Shown: one piece after another, positions 8,117 to 16,605 of the stretch
How the letters are laid out: every line of letters begins with the position of its first letter
Position numbering within the stretch: position 1 is the first letter of the stretch
Origin: Flexifilum sp963727545
GTDB lineage: Bacteria > Chloroflexota > Anaerolineae > Aggregatilineales > Phototrophicaceae
Assembly: GCA_963727545.1 (NCBI GenBank)
Contig: CAVSGS010000014.1
Coordinates: 1-64,000 of the forward strand
Reading direction: 5' to 3'
DNA length: 64,000 nt
The notes under the pieces: generated by a model
Seen by the model: the letters and a program-made list of their open reading frames with translations, nothing else
Told to the model about the DNA's origin: nothing
Databases searched by the model: none
Program-made: the position numbers and the translations under genes

Positions 8117-10393
8117 CTATCCGCTCGTCGGCTCCATCGAGCGGATGTAATTGACCACGTCCCACCACTGATCGGTGCTGTAATCGCCGTCGCAGGGCGG
8201 CAAACTCCACCACCCATCCTGCGTGACCGCCGCGTAGAGCGCGTCGTCGCGCGTGCGGTTGAGCCGTCGCACCAGTTCTTCGAGATCGCCGTTGTCCGCC
8301 CACGCGCCGCACGCCTGATCGTACAGGCTTTGTCCGCGCGTCACCGAGGCTTGGCTCGGCAGCACGACGTTGACTACCTGCGGCGGTGGATTCAGCGCTA
8401 GCTCGTAATCGTCGCCAACCTTCGCCGTCAGGATAATCCCGATCACCAAGATGGCAATCGACGCCGCAATCGCGCCGAGCGCCGTCAGCATCACCGCCGG
8501 GCTGAAGTCGAGCGAGTGATAGAAGCGGCTCAGCACCGGGAAGGCAGCGTAGATCAGCGCGGCAAAAACCAACCCCAGCGCCAACCAGTTGAGCAGCGTC
8601 GGCGCCCGCGAGTTGATCACCGAGGCGTCGTCACTGATCTGCCAGTCGAACGCCGCGCGCGTCGTCGCTGCGTCCACCCCGGCAGCCGGATCGCTGAATT
8701 GGACGACCGTCCACCATTCACCGGGCTGGCTGATATCGTCGCCAACCGAGGCATACAGCCCATCGCCGATGCTTTCGAGTTGATGCCACTCGCCGCGCGC
8801 ATCGCGGGCGGGTTCGCTCATGCGCAGGTAGATCGCCAAGCCATCAACCGGCTGACCGTCCTTTTCGACCTCCACGTCATAGGTGTTGATCCCCGGACCT
8901 CCGGGGGTGATGGTCGTGTTGATCGCGTAGCCGTCAACCGTCTGCGAGTCGCTGGGCGGCGGAGTCGTCTGCCCCGCGAGCGTCGGCTGCGGGATCGGCG
9001 TCGCGCTCAGATAGGCGACCGAGATCAGCACGACCAGCACTAAGACCGCCTCGATTCGCAGCGTCGGGATCAGCCTTTGCAGCCGGGCGATCACGCCGGA
9101 CCAACGCTGATAGCGCTCCGGCGAGACGGCGATGTGATGCGCCGCACCGACCGCCACCAGCACCGCCACCAGAATCAGCTTGAGCGCCAAGGCACCGCCA
9201 TAGCTCGACGTCAGTTCTTCCGGCGTCGTGAACCAGTTGAGCGCGTTGTAAATCCCGGTCGCGATGACGATGAACAAGCCAGCGGTCGCAATTCGGGTGA
9301 AGCGGCGCAGCGCCGCGAGGATCGCCTGACGGCGGGCGTCGCCCTCGTAGGGTTTGACGGCGACCGGCAGCACCAACGCCAGCACCGCCACGCCGCCCGC
9401 CCAGAAGCCGACCGCCGCCCCATGCAGCCAATCGCTAGCGATGGCGATCCACGGCAGCAGCAGCGATCCGGCGGCATGACTGGCGACGCTGAACGTCCCC
9501 AGCACCAGCATCGTCACCCAAACGTTGGCGACCCAGAACGCGCGCACCGTCTCCGGCTGGCTCTCACGCAGGTAGACGCTGGCAGCGTACAGCAGCGTCA
9601 CCAAGATCAGCAGCGCCATGCGCGCGTTCCACGTGTCGCCAAAGGTCGTGCCGATGCGCACGACGTTGTACAGTCCATCGCCGAGCACGCGTCCGGCATC
9701 CGCGCCGAAAAAGACCATCGACTGCTGGATCAAGGCAAGGAGGTTGCCGCCGAAGGCGACCACCAGCGCGATCCCAACGATCCAGTTAAGGCGATTCATC
9801 ACGCGCGGGGGCAGCAATCCGGCGGGATACTTGGTACTACCCCACGCCGGAACCATCACCATTGAATAAACAGCGAACGCCCCTAATAACAGCAGCGACG
9901 ATGAGAGCACCAGCACGCGCCAGACGACTTCCAGCGGCACGGCTTGATCGCCGCTGGACGATCCGGCAACCCCGGCGACCGCATCGCCGATGAAGAAAAC
10001 CTGACTCTCGACGATCACGTGACCGTCGCTGGCGAAGGCGGTTCGCAGCTCGGCGATGTAAGCGCCATCGGGCAAGTTGGGCGGCAGCCGGGTCGAGAGC
10101 AGCGACAAATCTTTGGCGTCGACGCCACCGGTGGCGATCACGTTACCGGCTTGATCGCGCACGGTGATCGTGGTGAATTCCGGCTCCAGATTTTCACTGA
10201 ACCAGTATTGAATGCGCGCGGGTGAGCGCGATAAGACAGCACGGTCTTCGGGGATCGCGCGGACGATGTAGCCGTGCGCCGACACCACCGACGGCGCGAT
10301 CAGCACCAGCAGCAGCGCAGCGACGAGCGTCCGGCTAATCCAGCGTAAAGCGATCCGGCGCGTCGGGCGCGGACGTTGTCTCAGGTTGATCAC
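8117..10393 (-). CDS. CopC-CopD fusion with a C-terminal cytochrome c-like domain lacking the heme motif
   Basis: A 758-residue membrane protein. After a signal peptide, a CopC domain begins at AHGYIVRAIPEDRAVL (residues about 39-135), a copper-binding beta-sandwich. About eight transmembrane helices of CopD type follow (160-460). A periplasmic FixH/YtkA-like beta domain comes next (480-590), then two more helices. The end of the protein resembles a c-type cytochrome (GQSLYDQAC, then YIRSME), but the CxxCH motif reads ACGAWADNG, so heme attachment should be lost. The CopC/CopD assignment is strong and points to copper import or handling. Its start overlaps the upstream small membrane-protein gene by 59 bp. 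Confidence 0.85.
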   Translation of the reverse strand: MINLRQRPRPTRRIALRWISRTLVAALLLVLIAPSVVSAHGYIVRAIPEDRAVLSRSPARIQYWFSENLEPEFTTITVRDQAGNVIATGGVDAKDLSLLSTRLPPNLPDGAYIAELRTAFASDGHVIVESQVFFIGDAVAGVAGSSSGDQAVPLEVVWRVLVLSSSLLLLGAFAVYSMVMVPAWGSTKYPAGLLPPRVMNRLNWIVGIALVVAFGGNLLALIQQSMVFFGADAGRVLGDGLYNVVRIGTTFGDTWNARMALLILVTLLYAASVYLRESQPETVRAFWVANVWVTMLVLGTFSVASHAAGSLLLPWIAIASDWLHGAAVGFWAGGVAVLALVLPVAVKPYEGDARRQAILAALRRFTRIATAGLFIVIATGIYNALNWFTTPEELTSSYGGALALKLILVAVLVAVGAAHHIAVSPERYQRWSGVIARLQRLIPTLRIEAVLVLVVLISVAYLSATPIPQPTLAGQTTPPPSDSQTVDGYAINTTITPGGPGINTYDVEVEKDGQPVDGLAIYLRMSEPARDARGEWHQLESIGDGLYASVGDDISQPGEWWTVVQFSDPAAGVDAATTRAAFDWQISDDASVINSRAPTLLNWLALGLVFAALIYAAFPVLSRFYHSLDFSPAVMLTALGAIAASIAILVIGIILTAKVGDDYELALNPPPQVVNVVLPSQASVTRGQSLYDQACGAWADNGDLEELVRRLNRTRDDALYAAVTQDGWWSLPPCDGDYSTDQWWDVVNYIRSMEPTSG

Positions 10394-10550
10394 GCTTGAT
10401 TTCTTCTTGTTCGGCGAATTCAGGGCGCGTGTTGCGGCTTTTGACCCAGCTAATTCCCATCATGACGAGGAAAATCACCGCCGCGCCGAGCATGATCAAC
10501 TCGTCGAACGGTCCAAGCGCCCCATGCGCTAGAATGATCGGAACTGGCAT
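10335..10550 (-). CDS. Small single-helix membrane protein
   Basis: 71 residues: a short HGALGPFDEL lead, one transmembrane helix (near 18-36), then a charged acidic tail. It lies directly upstream of, and overlaps by 59 bp, the CopC-CopD gene, so the two are very likely coupled. The layout, with a His near the membrane face and a cytoplasmic tail, fits a small accessory subunit. I do not recognise the family. Confidence 0.6.
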   Translation of the reverse strand: MPVPIILAHGALGPFDELIMLGAAVIFLVMMGISWVKSRNTRPEFAEQEEIKRDQPETTSAPDAPDRFTLD

Positions 10551-10670
10551 ATCGGCTTCCTTACGTCATCTGCGCCCCGATTATACACCTCCGCAGCAGA
10601 TTTTGTGCGCTTTTTCACGATGGTCTTATGAAGGAGAGAATAGCGATTACTTTTAGCGGTCAGCGGTTAG

Positions 10671-10704
10671 CAAAAACAAAACGCGCCCCGGTTGAGCGCG
10701 TTTT
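10671..10704 (-). terminator. Rho-independent terminator after tRNA-Arg
   Basis: Stem AAAACGCGC/GCGCGTTTT (10678-10686 and 10696-10704) with a 9-nt loop. On the minus strand it is followed by a T-rich run, directly downstream of tRNA-Arg. The flanking T run on the plus side means it could work in both directions. Confidence 0.75.
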
Positions 10705-10721
10705 ATATTTCAGAATATATT

Positions 10722-10793
10722 TGCCCCTGATAGGAATTGAACCTATGCACACGGTTTAGGAAACCGCTGCTCTATCCTCTGAGCTACAGGGGC
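10722..10793 (-). tRNA. tRNA-Arg (anticodon CCT)
   Basis: On the minus strand the 7-bp acceptor stem GCCCCTG/CAGGGGC closes a full cloverleaf. The D arm is TAGCTCAGAGGATAGAGC. The anticodon arm GCGGT-TTCCTAA-ACCGT gives anticodon CCT, and the T arm contains GGTTCAATTCC. The discriminator base is A and CCA is not encoded. A terminator hairpin follows at once. Confidence 0.95.
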
Positions 10794-10914
10794 GGTTAAC
10801 GTGTTTTATTCTAGCATAGGAACAGCTAGTATCAACGCCTAGGTGTCCCAGCCGGTTCTAGGCGGGATTGTGGCTTGAAAAATCGGTCAACTTGGATACA
10901 ATGTTCTTGAGTCT

Positions 10915-10986
10915 GGCCCCGTAGCGCAGTGGCAGCGCAAGTGCCTTTTAAGCACCTGGTCGCAGGTTCGAATCCTGCCGGGGTCA
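10915..10986 (+). tRNA. tRNA-Lys (anticodon TTT)
   Basis: Acceptor stem GGCCCCG pairs with CGGGGTC (one G-T pair). The D arm has GCGC/GCGC. The anticodon loop CTTTTAA reads TTT, its stem has one A-C mismatch at the top, and the T arm is CAGGTTCGAATCCTG. Discriminator A; no encoded CCA. A terminator hairpin follows 20 bp downstream. Confidence 0.93.
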
Positions 10987-11003
10987 TAATTAAGCGTTTA
11001 AAC

Positions 11004-11035
11004 GAAAATCGGCTGGAGGTTGAGCCGATTTTTGT
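11004..11035 (+). terminator. Terminator after tRNA-Lys
   Basis: Stem AAATCGGCT (11006-11014) pairs with AGCCGATTT (11023-11031) and is followed by T residues. Its stem and downstream flank recur in the element at 11345-11380. Confidence 0.8.
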
Positions 11036-11127
11036 GTTCTTACGAGAAGATATGGGGGCGAATCTCATCGGGGGTATCGTTTAGATCGTTCAAATTTCAC
11101 CTGTCCTTTGCTCTATCGTAATGTTGC

Positions 11128-11182
11128 TAGTTCGAATCTCGCCTCCTCAGGTCACGAGAAAAGCACCCCGTGACGTTTTTTT
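11128..11182 (+). other. tRNA 3'-end-like remnant followed by a terminator
   Basis: AGTTCGAATCTCGCC resembles a tRNA T arm, and CTCCTCAGGTCA resembles an acceptor 3' strand, but no complete cloverleaf can be folded upstream. A GTCACG/CGTGAC hairpin (11151-11174) with a run of seven T residues follows, as after a real tRNA gene. Confidence 0.35.
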
Positions 11183-11300
11183 GTTCTCTCAGAAGCATCT
11201 CAATCCTATCAGGCTGGCAATAAATTCTGACGATTGACATTGAGAAATCCATTTTTCTTCAGGTATTCTCCGTAAGAACTATCGTCATTGCAACACTAAA

Positions 11301-11380
11301 TCGAGGTTCGAAGCCCCTCAGGTCCACAAAGTTGTCCTTAATAGCAAATCGGCTGAAAATCGAGCCGATTTTTGCGTTTT
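11301..11380 (+). other. Second tRNA 3'-end-like remnant with duplicated terminator
   Basis: GAGGTTCGAAGCCCCTC looks like a T arm and CAGGTCCA like an acceptor end, again without a 5' half. The hairpin at 11345-11372 (AAATCGGCT/AGCCGATTT, then TTTTTGCG) is near-identical to the tRNA-Lys terminator, and the following 30 bp are also similar. This suggests tandem duplication of a tRNA unit followed by decay. The rest of 11036-11584 shows nothing coding. Confidence 0.35.
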
Positions 11381-11584
11381 TACACGAAGATGAGGGTTCG
11401 GGTCGCGGCAGGTTTATCGTTCGGGGAGTTGTTTTCCCTATGTCATATCGCCACGCTTCAGGTTTGCATCCTACCTCCCCCGCCTGATAGGAACATATTG
11501 AGCCTACTCCGATTCTTACGTCACATGTCAATGCCATTCCCCTCAAAGTGATAGAATGGAACGCAGGAATTGGAAAGGAAGTTT

Positions 11585-12655
11585 ATGCACGCCGACCAGA
11601 ATAATCGGTACATTGACTTCAATGACGGCTTGCCGCAATCCGGATCAGGTACAGATATTCTCATCATTGACGATGTATACGATAATCTGGCACTTTTGGA
11701 TCAACTGCTCACCAGCCAGGGTTACGTGGTTCGTGTCGCTTACGACGGCGCAGCCGGGTTGCGGGCGGCTCGCATTCAGACGCCGGATTTAGTGCTGCTC
11801 GATGTACGCTTGCCGCAGATGGATGGCTTCGCGGTATGCTCTGAATTCAAAGCAGTCGATGCGTTACGCGATATCCCCGTGATCTTCATTAGTGCTGTTC
11901 ACGATGTTGATGATAAGTTGAGGGCATTTGAAGTGGGTGGCGTCGATTACATCACCAAGCCGTTCCAAGCAGAAGAGGTGCTTGCCCGCATCAAAACACA
12001 TCTGGAATTGGCTCATTTGCGCGAGCAGGAAAAAGATTTCGTTCTTTTGAATGAACGGCAGCGGTTGGCGCGTGACCTGCACAACTCGGTCAAGCAAACC
12101 CTTTTCATGATCAGTTCAACGGCTGAATCCCTGCAACTGCATCAAGACTTACCGGAAGACAAACGGGTGCAGAGACTGGAGCAACTGACGCAATTAGCCC
12201 AAACTGCAATAGCGGAAATGAACGTAATGCTCTTTGAACTGCATCCCGCCAAGTTGCTTGCGGTCGATCTGGATATCCTGTTGCGACAGCTAGCCGAGTC
12301 CTTGACCGGACGGACAGTGGCTGCAATCACTGTCTTGGCAGAACCCCACACTTACTCACTGCCGCTCGACGTGAAGGTTGCCTATTATCGGGTTGCGCAG
12401 GAAGCACTCACCAATGCGATTCGCCATGCTGAAGCAACGCAGATCGCAGTTGCGTTGATTGCGAACGATAACGAGGTTGAACTCGTCATCGAAGATGATG
12501 GGATCGGGTTTGACGCGAACGCGATCTCGGCGGGTGGCTTCGGGCTGAACAACATGCACGAGCGCGCTCGTGCATTGGGGCTGAGACTCATCATCAACAG
12601 CGAACCCAACCATGGCACGCAGATCAAGTTGGGTTGGAGCCAAGACCAACGATAA
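11585..12655 (+). CDS. Response-regulator/histidine-kinase hybrid (REC + HisKA_3 + HATPase_c)
   Basis: About 356 residues from the ATG at 11585, which follows GGAAAGGAAG; an in-frame TTG at 11570 is less likely. The N-terminal receiver domain (residues about 22-135) has the DD pair (IIDD), the phospho-acceptor Asp in LVLLDVRLPQMDG and the Lys in YITKPF. Next is a NarL/DesK-type kinase core with the phosphorylated His in RLARDLHNSVKQTLF (near 170), then an ATPase domain with the N box (EALTNAIRHAEA) and G boxes (DDGIGFD, GGFGLNNM). There is no membrane segment, so it is cytoplasmic. It converges, 16 bp apart, on a second hybrid kinase. The natural NarL-type partner could be the regulator at 18295. 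Confidence 0.9.
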   Translation: MHADQNNRYIDFNDGLPQSGSGTDILIIDDVYDNLALLDQLLTSQGYVVRVAYDGAAGLRAARIQTPDLVLLDVRLPQMDGFAVCSEFKAVDALRDIPVIFISAVHDVDDKLRAFEVGGVDYITKPFQAEEVLARIKTHLELAHLREQEKDFVLLNERQRLARDLHNSVKQTLFMISSTAESLQLHQDLPEDKRVQRLEQLTQLAQTAIAEMNVMLFELHPAKLLAVDLDILLRQLAESLTGRTVAAITVLAEPHTYSLPLDVKVAYYRVAQEALTNAIRHAEATQIAVALIANDNEVELVIEDDGIGFDANAISAGGFGLNNMHERARALGLRLIINSEPNHGTQIKLGWSQDQR

Positions 12656-12671
12656 AGGCTGGATCGGTTTA

Positions 12672-15140
12672 CTATTCGATCAGTGCCGTGAGTTTGTCAA
12701 ACCGGTACGCCTTCATCAAAACTTGGATGGCGTCGGCAAGCGCCTTGTTCGGCACACGGATTTCTTCAGCGAGCTTAAGAACTTCACTTTTGTTTCCTGC
12801 TACGGCATGATGACGCATCTTCTCCTGCCACAGTTTAGGTTGCTCACGGATTAATTCACGCACTTGATCATCGTCAAAGATCGGCTCTGAATTAGGTGCC
12901 GGTGGTTCGTCAAATCGATAGGTTACGTCAAGATACTGCGCAATCGTTTCAAGAACCGATTCATCCTTGAGCGGCTTCAGCATGAAGTCGTCAAATCCCG
13001 CCTCGGTTACTCTCTCGTCTTTGAACCCACCCGCGGTGATCGCAATCACCACTGTGTGAGGATCGCGTCGTTTTATTTGCCGAGTCGCTTCATAGCCATC
13101 CATTTCCGGCATTCGAAGATCCATGAAGATGAGATGTGGCTGCCATTCGTGACTGACCTCAACAGCTTGTTTGCCGTCAGCCACTGCTTGAACCTCGAAT
13201 CCGACTAACCTTAATAAGCTGACTAACGCCGCGCGGCTATCGGGGTGATCATCCGCGACCAGAATGCGATAAGCCGGTTGACCCGCCTTAAGCGCGCCTA
13301 CTCGTCTAGCAGGGACCGTAGCCACCGAGTGAGGTTGTGAGCTTACCTCAATCGGGATGTCAAAACGGAAGGTCGATCCTTGGTCGAGTTCGCTAGTAAC
13401 CGTGATGCAGCTATCGCCCATCAACCTGACAAATGATTGACTAATGGCAAGACCTAGTCCGGTTCCCTCTTCAGTGGATTCCTGAGATCGAGATTGGTGA
13501 AACGGCGTAAAAAGTTTCTCGATTTCTTCTCCGGCAATTCCCCGCCCCGTATCTTCAACCTCGAAATACAACCGACCAGCAGCGTAACTGATACGCAATT
13601 CAACCCGCCCAGCGGCAGTGAATTTGATGGCGTTGCTGATCAAGTTGAGCAGGACTTGGCGCAGTTTCCGCTCATCGCTAATAATCCACCGTGGAACGTT
13701 TGGAGTGCGCTGGATTTTGAATTTCAGATTCTTTTGCTCTGCGCGCAAACGGAACATGAATTCCAGTTCAGCGATCAATTGGTAAAAATCAAAGTTGGAT
13801 GCCTGAACAACCATCTTGTCAGCCTCGACTTTAGACATGTCCAGTACATCGTTAATGAGTTCGAGTAAATGCTCACCGCTACGGACAATGGTTTTCAGGT
13901 TTTCTTCATTGGTTGTCGATAGTGTCGGATCGCGCTGCATCAACTGGGCAAAACCAAGAATCGCATTGATCGGGGTGCGTAGTTCGTGGCTCATGTTGGC
14001 AAGAAATGCAGATTTAGTCTGATTGGCGACTTCGACTGCTTCCTTCGCTTGCATGAGTTCGACATTTTTCAGACGGGCGATCTCGGCATTCTGTTTGTGG
14101 ACTTCGGTTTCATAGAGCACCTGCAAATTCTTGAGTTTTTGATCGGCGGCTTCATTAAAGATGATCTCCTTGATGGCGTGGAACCGCCTGTAATGCCGCA
14201 GCGCAGCTTCAAAGTCACCCCGATCCTCGTAAATTTCCGACAATCTTTGATGGCACACATATTGCGAATTTAAATGCGTGAGCGCTTCGGAGACGCTGAT
14301 CGCCTGCTGAAGGATCTCAATTTCAAGTTCAGTTTCGCCCTGCTGCTCATAAACTTTACTAATACACACCAAGATGCCGGGTTTTGGCTCGATCATAGAA
14401 GTTCTTTCGGTCAAGCTGAGCGCCTCTTGGAGCTTCGCTAAGGCTTGTCCATGATTCCCTAATGAAAACTGAATTTCCCCGGCGGTAGCGAGGATATAGA
14501 TGGTCTCGAAGGCGAACCGCTCGGCGTCGATGAGGGGTAGCGCTTGTTCGATGGTGATCTGAGCATTTTCATAATCACCAGCGTTCCGGTAAATAGCAGC
14601 TAAGTTATTCGCCGCGCGAAGCTGTCCACTGAGGTTTTGCGTTTTCCTGCTGAGTTCGTAGCTCTGTTTGACATATTCTATGGCTTCGGAAAAATCCGTC
14701 CGCATGGCATAAACGTTTGCTATGCCCATTAATGCTTCAACCTCATAACGGATATCGGCGTTTTGTCGAGCCGCCGCCAATCCTTGTTCATAGGCTCGTA
14801 GACTTTGTAAGAGATCGCCCAGTAGACTATAGAGTGAGCCAAGATTAACGTAGACTATCGACTGCAATGCCCCGGTTGCGTCACTGATCTGTCGAGCTTC
14901 GGTCAGATAATTCATGGCTTTGTTGAGGTTTCCGGAAATACGGTGGATGTAGCCCAGACCGGTGAGGCTGCGGATTTGCCCTTCGTGATAAGGGGCTGCG
15001 GAGAATGCCCCAGTCGTCGATAATTCGTGCGCTACCTCCAGCAATGTCCGAGCTTGCTCAACATCGCCATTGCGCAGGCTCCAAGCTAAATCATTGGTAG
15101 CATCTATCTTGTCTTTCAGCTTCTGTATTGTGTCATTCAC
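12672..15140 (-). CDS. Cytoplasmic TPR-containing hybrid sensor histidine kinase
   Basis: An 822-residue protein starting at GTG. Residues 1-340 form about eight tetratricopeptide repeats (typical pieces GLGYIHRISGNLNKAMNYL and NNLAAIYRNAGDYENA). A coiled-coil linker (near 340-380) leads to a HisKA domain with the acceptor His in ANMSHELRTPINAIL, an HATPase_c domain (NLISNAIKF, DTGRGI, GTGLGLAIS), and a receiver domain with Asp in LIFMDLRMPEMDG. A C-terminal stretch of about 100 residues is helical and unassigned. No transmembrane helices are present. The TPR part probably senses a protein or peptide partner, as in RapH-like or MalT-like sensors. Confidence 0.9.
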   Translation of the reverse strand: MNDTIQKLKDKIDATNDLAWSLRNGDVEQARTLLEVAHELSTTGAFSAAPYHEGQIRSLTGLGYIHRISGNLNKAMNYLTEARQISDATGALQSIVYVNLGSLYSLLGDLLQSLRAYEQGLAAARQNADIRYEVEALMGIANVYAMRTDFSEAIEYVKQSYELSRKTQNLSGQLRAANNLAAIYRNAGDYENAQITIEQALPLIDAERFAFETIYILATAGEIQFSLGNHGQALAKLQEALSLTERTSMIEPKPGILVCISKVYEQQGETELEIEILQQAISVSEALTHLNSQYVCHQRLSEIYEDRGDFEAALRHYRRFHAIKEIIFNEAADQKLKNLQVLYETEVHKQNAEIARLKNVELMQAKEAVEVANQTKSAFLANMSHELRTPINAILGFAQLMQRDPTLSTTNEENLKTIVRSGEHLLELINDVLDMSKVEADKMVVQASNFDFYQLIAELEFMFRLRAEQKNLKFKIQRTPNVPRWIISDERKLRQVLLNLISNAIKFTAAGRVELRISYAAGRLYFEVEDTGRGIAGEEIEKLFTPFHQSRSQESTEEGTGLGLAISQSFVRLMGDSCITVTSELDQGSTFRFDIPIEVSSQPHSVATVPARRVGALKAGQPAYRILVADDHPDSRAALVSLLRLVGFEVQAVADGKQAVEVSHEWQPHLIFMDLRMPEMDGYEATRQIKRRDPHTVVIAITAGGFKDERVTEAGFDDFMLKPLKDESVLETIAQYLDVTYRFDEPPAPNSEPIFDDDQVRELIREQPKLWQEKMRHHAVAGNKSEVLKLAEEIRVPNKALADAIQVLMKAYRFDKLTALIE

Positions 15141-15423
15141 GAATTACGTCCGCCTCATACACTCAGGATGCTTCAATTGTGCTGATCTGACTCCCAAGCT
15201 GCCAGCATCGACACGGAGGCGAATGACCGGCAGCTTCGGGCACTGTGAGGACGCCGGTGATTGTAGTGCTGTCATCACGCTTCGATCAAGCTATGAGCTG
15301 GCTTGAGCGATTCATAAGCGCGTGGGTAGCAAGGGACAATGGCTAAGAGGTGCGCTGTATGGTTACAGTTTGGAGGATCATCCGCAACCACTACAGCGCA
15401 ATGTCAGCACGACTCAAGCGTTC

Positions 15424-16506
15424 CTAGTTCAGAAAGCGGCTGCGATATCTTTCCAGCGATAGCAATACCAGAAACGAGTAGATGCTGTTGAAAAGCATGG
15501 CAAACTGACTGAAGTAGAAGGACAGGGTATTCACGAACGTGAGCGAGATGATCATGGCGATGACGCTCAGATAAACAGCAGACTTCTCGCGCTTGATCAG
15601 GAAAGCGACCGCGCTCAGGAATAGAAGTATGCCTGTGACCAGCTCCAGAAATGTCATCACTAAGAACGAGTAGAAACTCGTGATATCGGTGACGTTCGCT
15701 TCGTTGAGGACAATCGATTTCATCAGTTCCGGGATCTGGGTACTGTCGCCGACCAGCACAGCAACTAAGACGATGGTCAAAAACAGTGCCGCAAGGCCAT
15801 TCAGGAGAAACAGTACGACAAATACCCGCCGTACCCGCGCTTGAGTAAAAACACGATCCTCAATCAACTTCAAGCGCTCAAGCAAAGGTCGTATCCGCGA
15901 CGGACGATCCGGGATCACCGTCACTTCGCTGGACTGAAGGAACACCAAAATGTTCCGCGACAGTTCTGCCAAATCGGGGCGGGCGGATTGATCGGCGATG
16001 CGTTGAAGTCGGTTGCTCATGGCATCGTACTCGCTGACGGAGAGATCGGCTTCGAGCACTTCTTCGAGTTCATCCAATACTTCGTACATGTCGGCGCGCA
16101 GATCGGTCGACTGCTGGCGGCGTCTCAGAAGCAGCACGATTAGCAGGGTCAACAAGAAGGCGACGTAGATAATCGGCGCAGCGAGGGGAAAGAAATAGTT
16201 GTTCTGCTGGGTGATGAACTTGCCCACTTCGTCAATGAACAGACCGACCCCGACGCCCGACAAGACTGCCGACAAATCATTGATCCAGCGGTTGACATAG
16301 ATGAACAGCAGCAGTACAGCGATGATTTCCAGCAATCCACCCCAGAGTGCATGGGCGAAGTGAAACGTCGCGTTGCCGATCTGGGGATACCCGGTGAGTT
16401 CAAGATACAGCCGGGTAAGCGCGACGGAGACCCCGAACGCAAGTGACATGATCAGGACGTAGCGAGTTGCATTGGCTCCGACAACAGGGCGACGTATGTT
16501 TGCCAC
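15424..16506 (-). CDS. Polytopic membrane protein of unknown function
   Basis: About 360 residues from the GTG at 16506, which has GAAAGG upstream; a longer TTG start at 16554 is possible. There are roughly four N-terminal transmembrane helices (including FHFAHALWGGLLEIIAVLLL and VGLFIDEVGKFIT). A cytoplasmic block follows, with acidic and coiled character (VLDELEEVLEADLSVSEYDAMS), then four more helices. I do not recognise an enzyme motif. The His/Asp/Glu residues inside helices (FHFAH, IDEVGKF) could bind metal. It lies just downstream of the SH3b protein gene on the same strand, about 100 bp apart. Confidence 0.65.
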   Translation of the reverse strand: MANIRRPVVGANATRYVLIMSLAFGVSVALTRLYLELTGYPQIGNATFHFAHALWGGLLEIIAVLLLFIYVNRWINDLSAVLSGVGVGLFIDEVGKFITQQNNYFFPLAAPIIYVAFLLTLLIVLLLRRRQQSTDLRADMYEVLDELEEVLEADLSVSEYDAMSNRLQRIADQSARPDLAELSRNILVFLQSSEVTVIPDRPSRIRPLLERLKLIEDRVFTQARVRRVFVVLFLLNGLAALFLTIVLVAVLVGDSTQIPELMKSIVLNEANVTDITSFYSFLVMTFLELVTGILLFLSAVAFLIKREKSAVYLSVIAMIISLTFVNTLSFYFSQFAMLFNSIYSFLVLLSLERYRSRFLN

Positions 16507-16605
16507 AGTACTCAAGCCTTTCCTATGGGTAACCGGGTTGGTATAGGTCAACAAGAATGGAGACGCCTCCTCTTAACAAGGCATCTCCACTCACTAGACG
16601 AAGGA

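Noticed and set aside
9077..9865. Plus-strand open frame of 262 codons
   Set aside because: Antisense to the CopD helices; composition is Arg/Gln/His-rich with no domain and no ribosome site.
15141..15423. Possible gene between the TPR kinase and the membrane protein
   Set aside because: The only frame (15070-15306 plus) overlaps the kinase start and has no domain, no ribosome site and poor composition.
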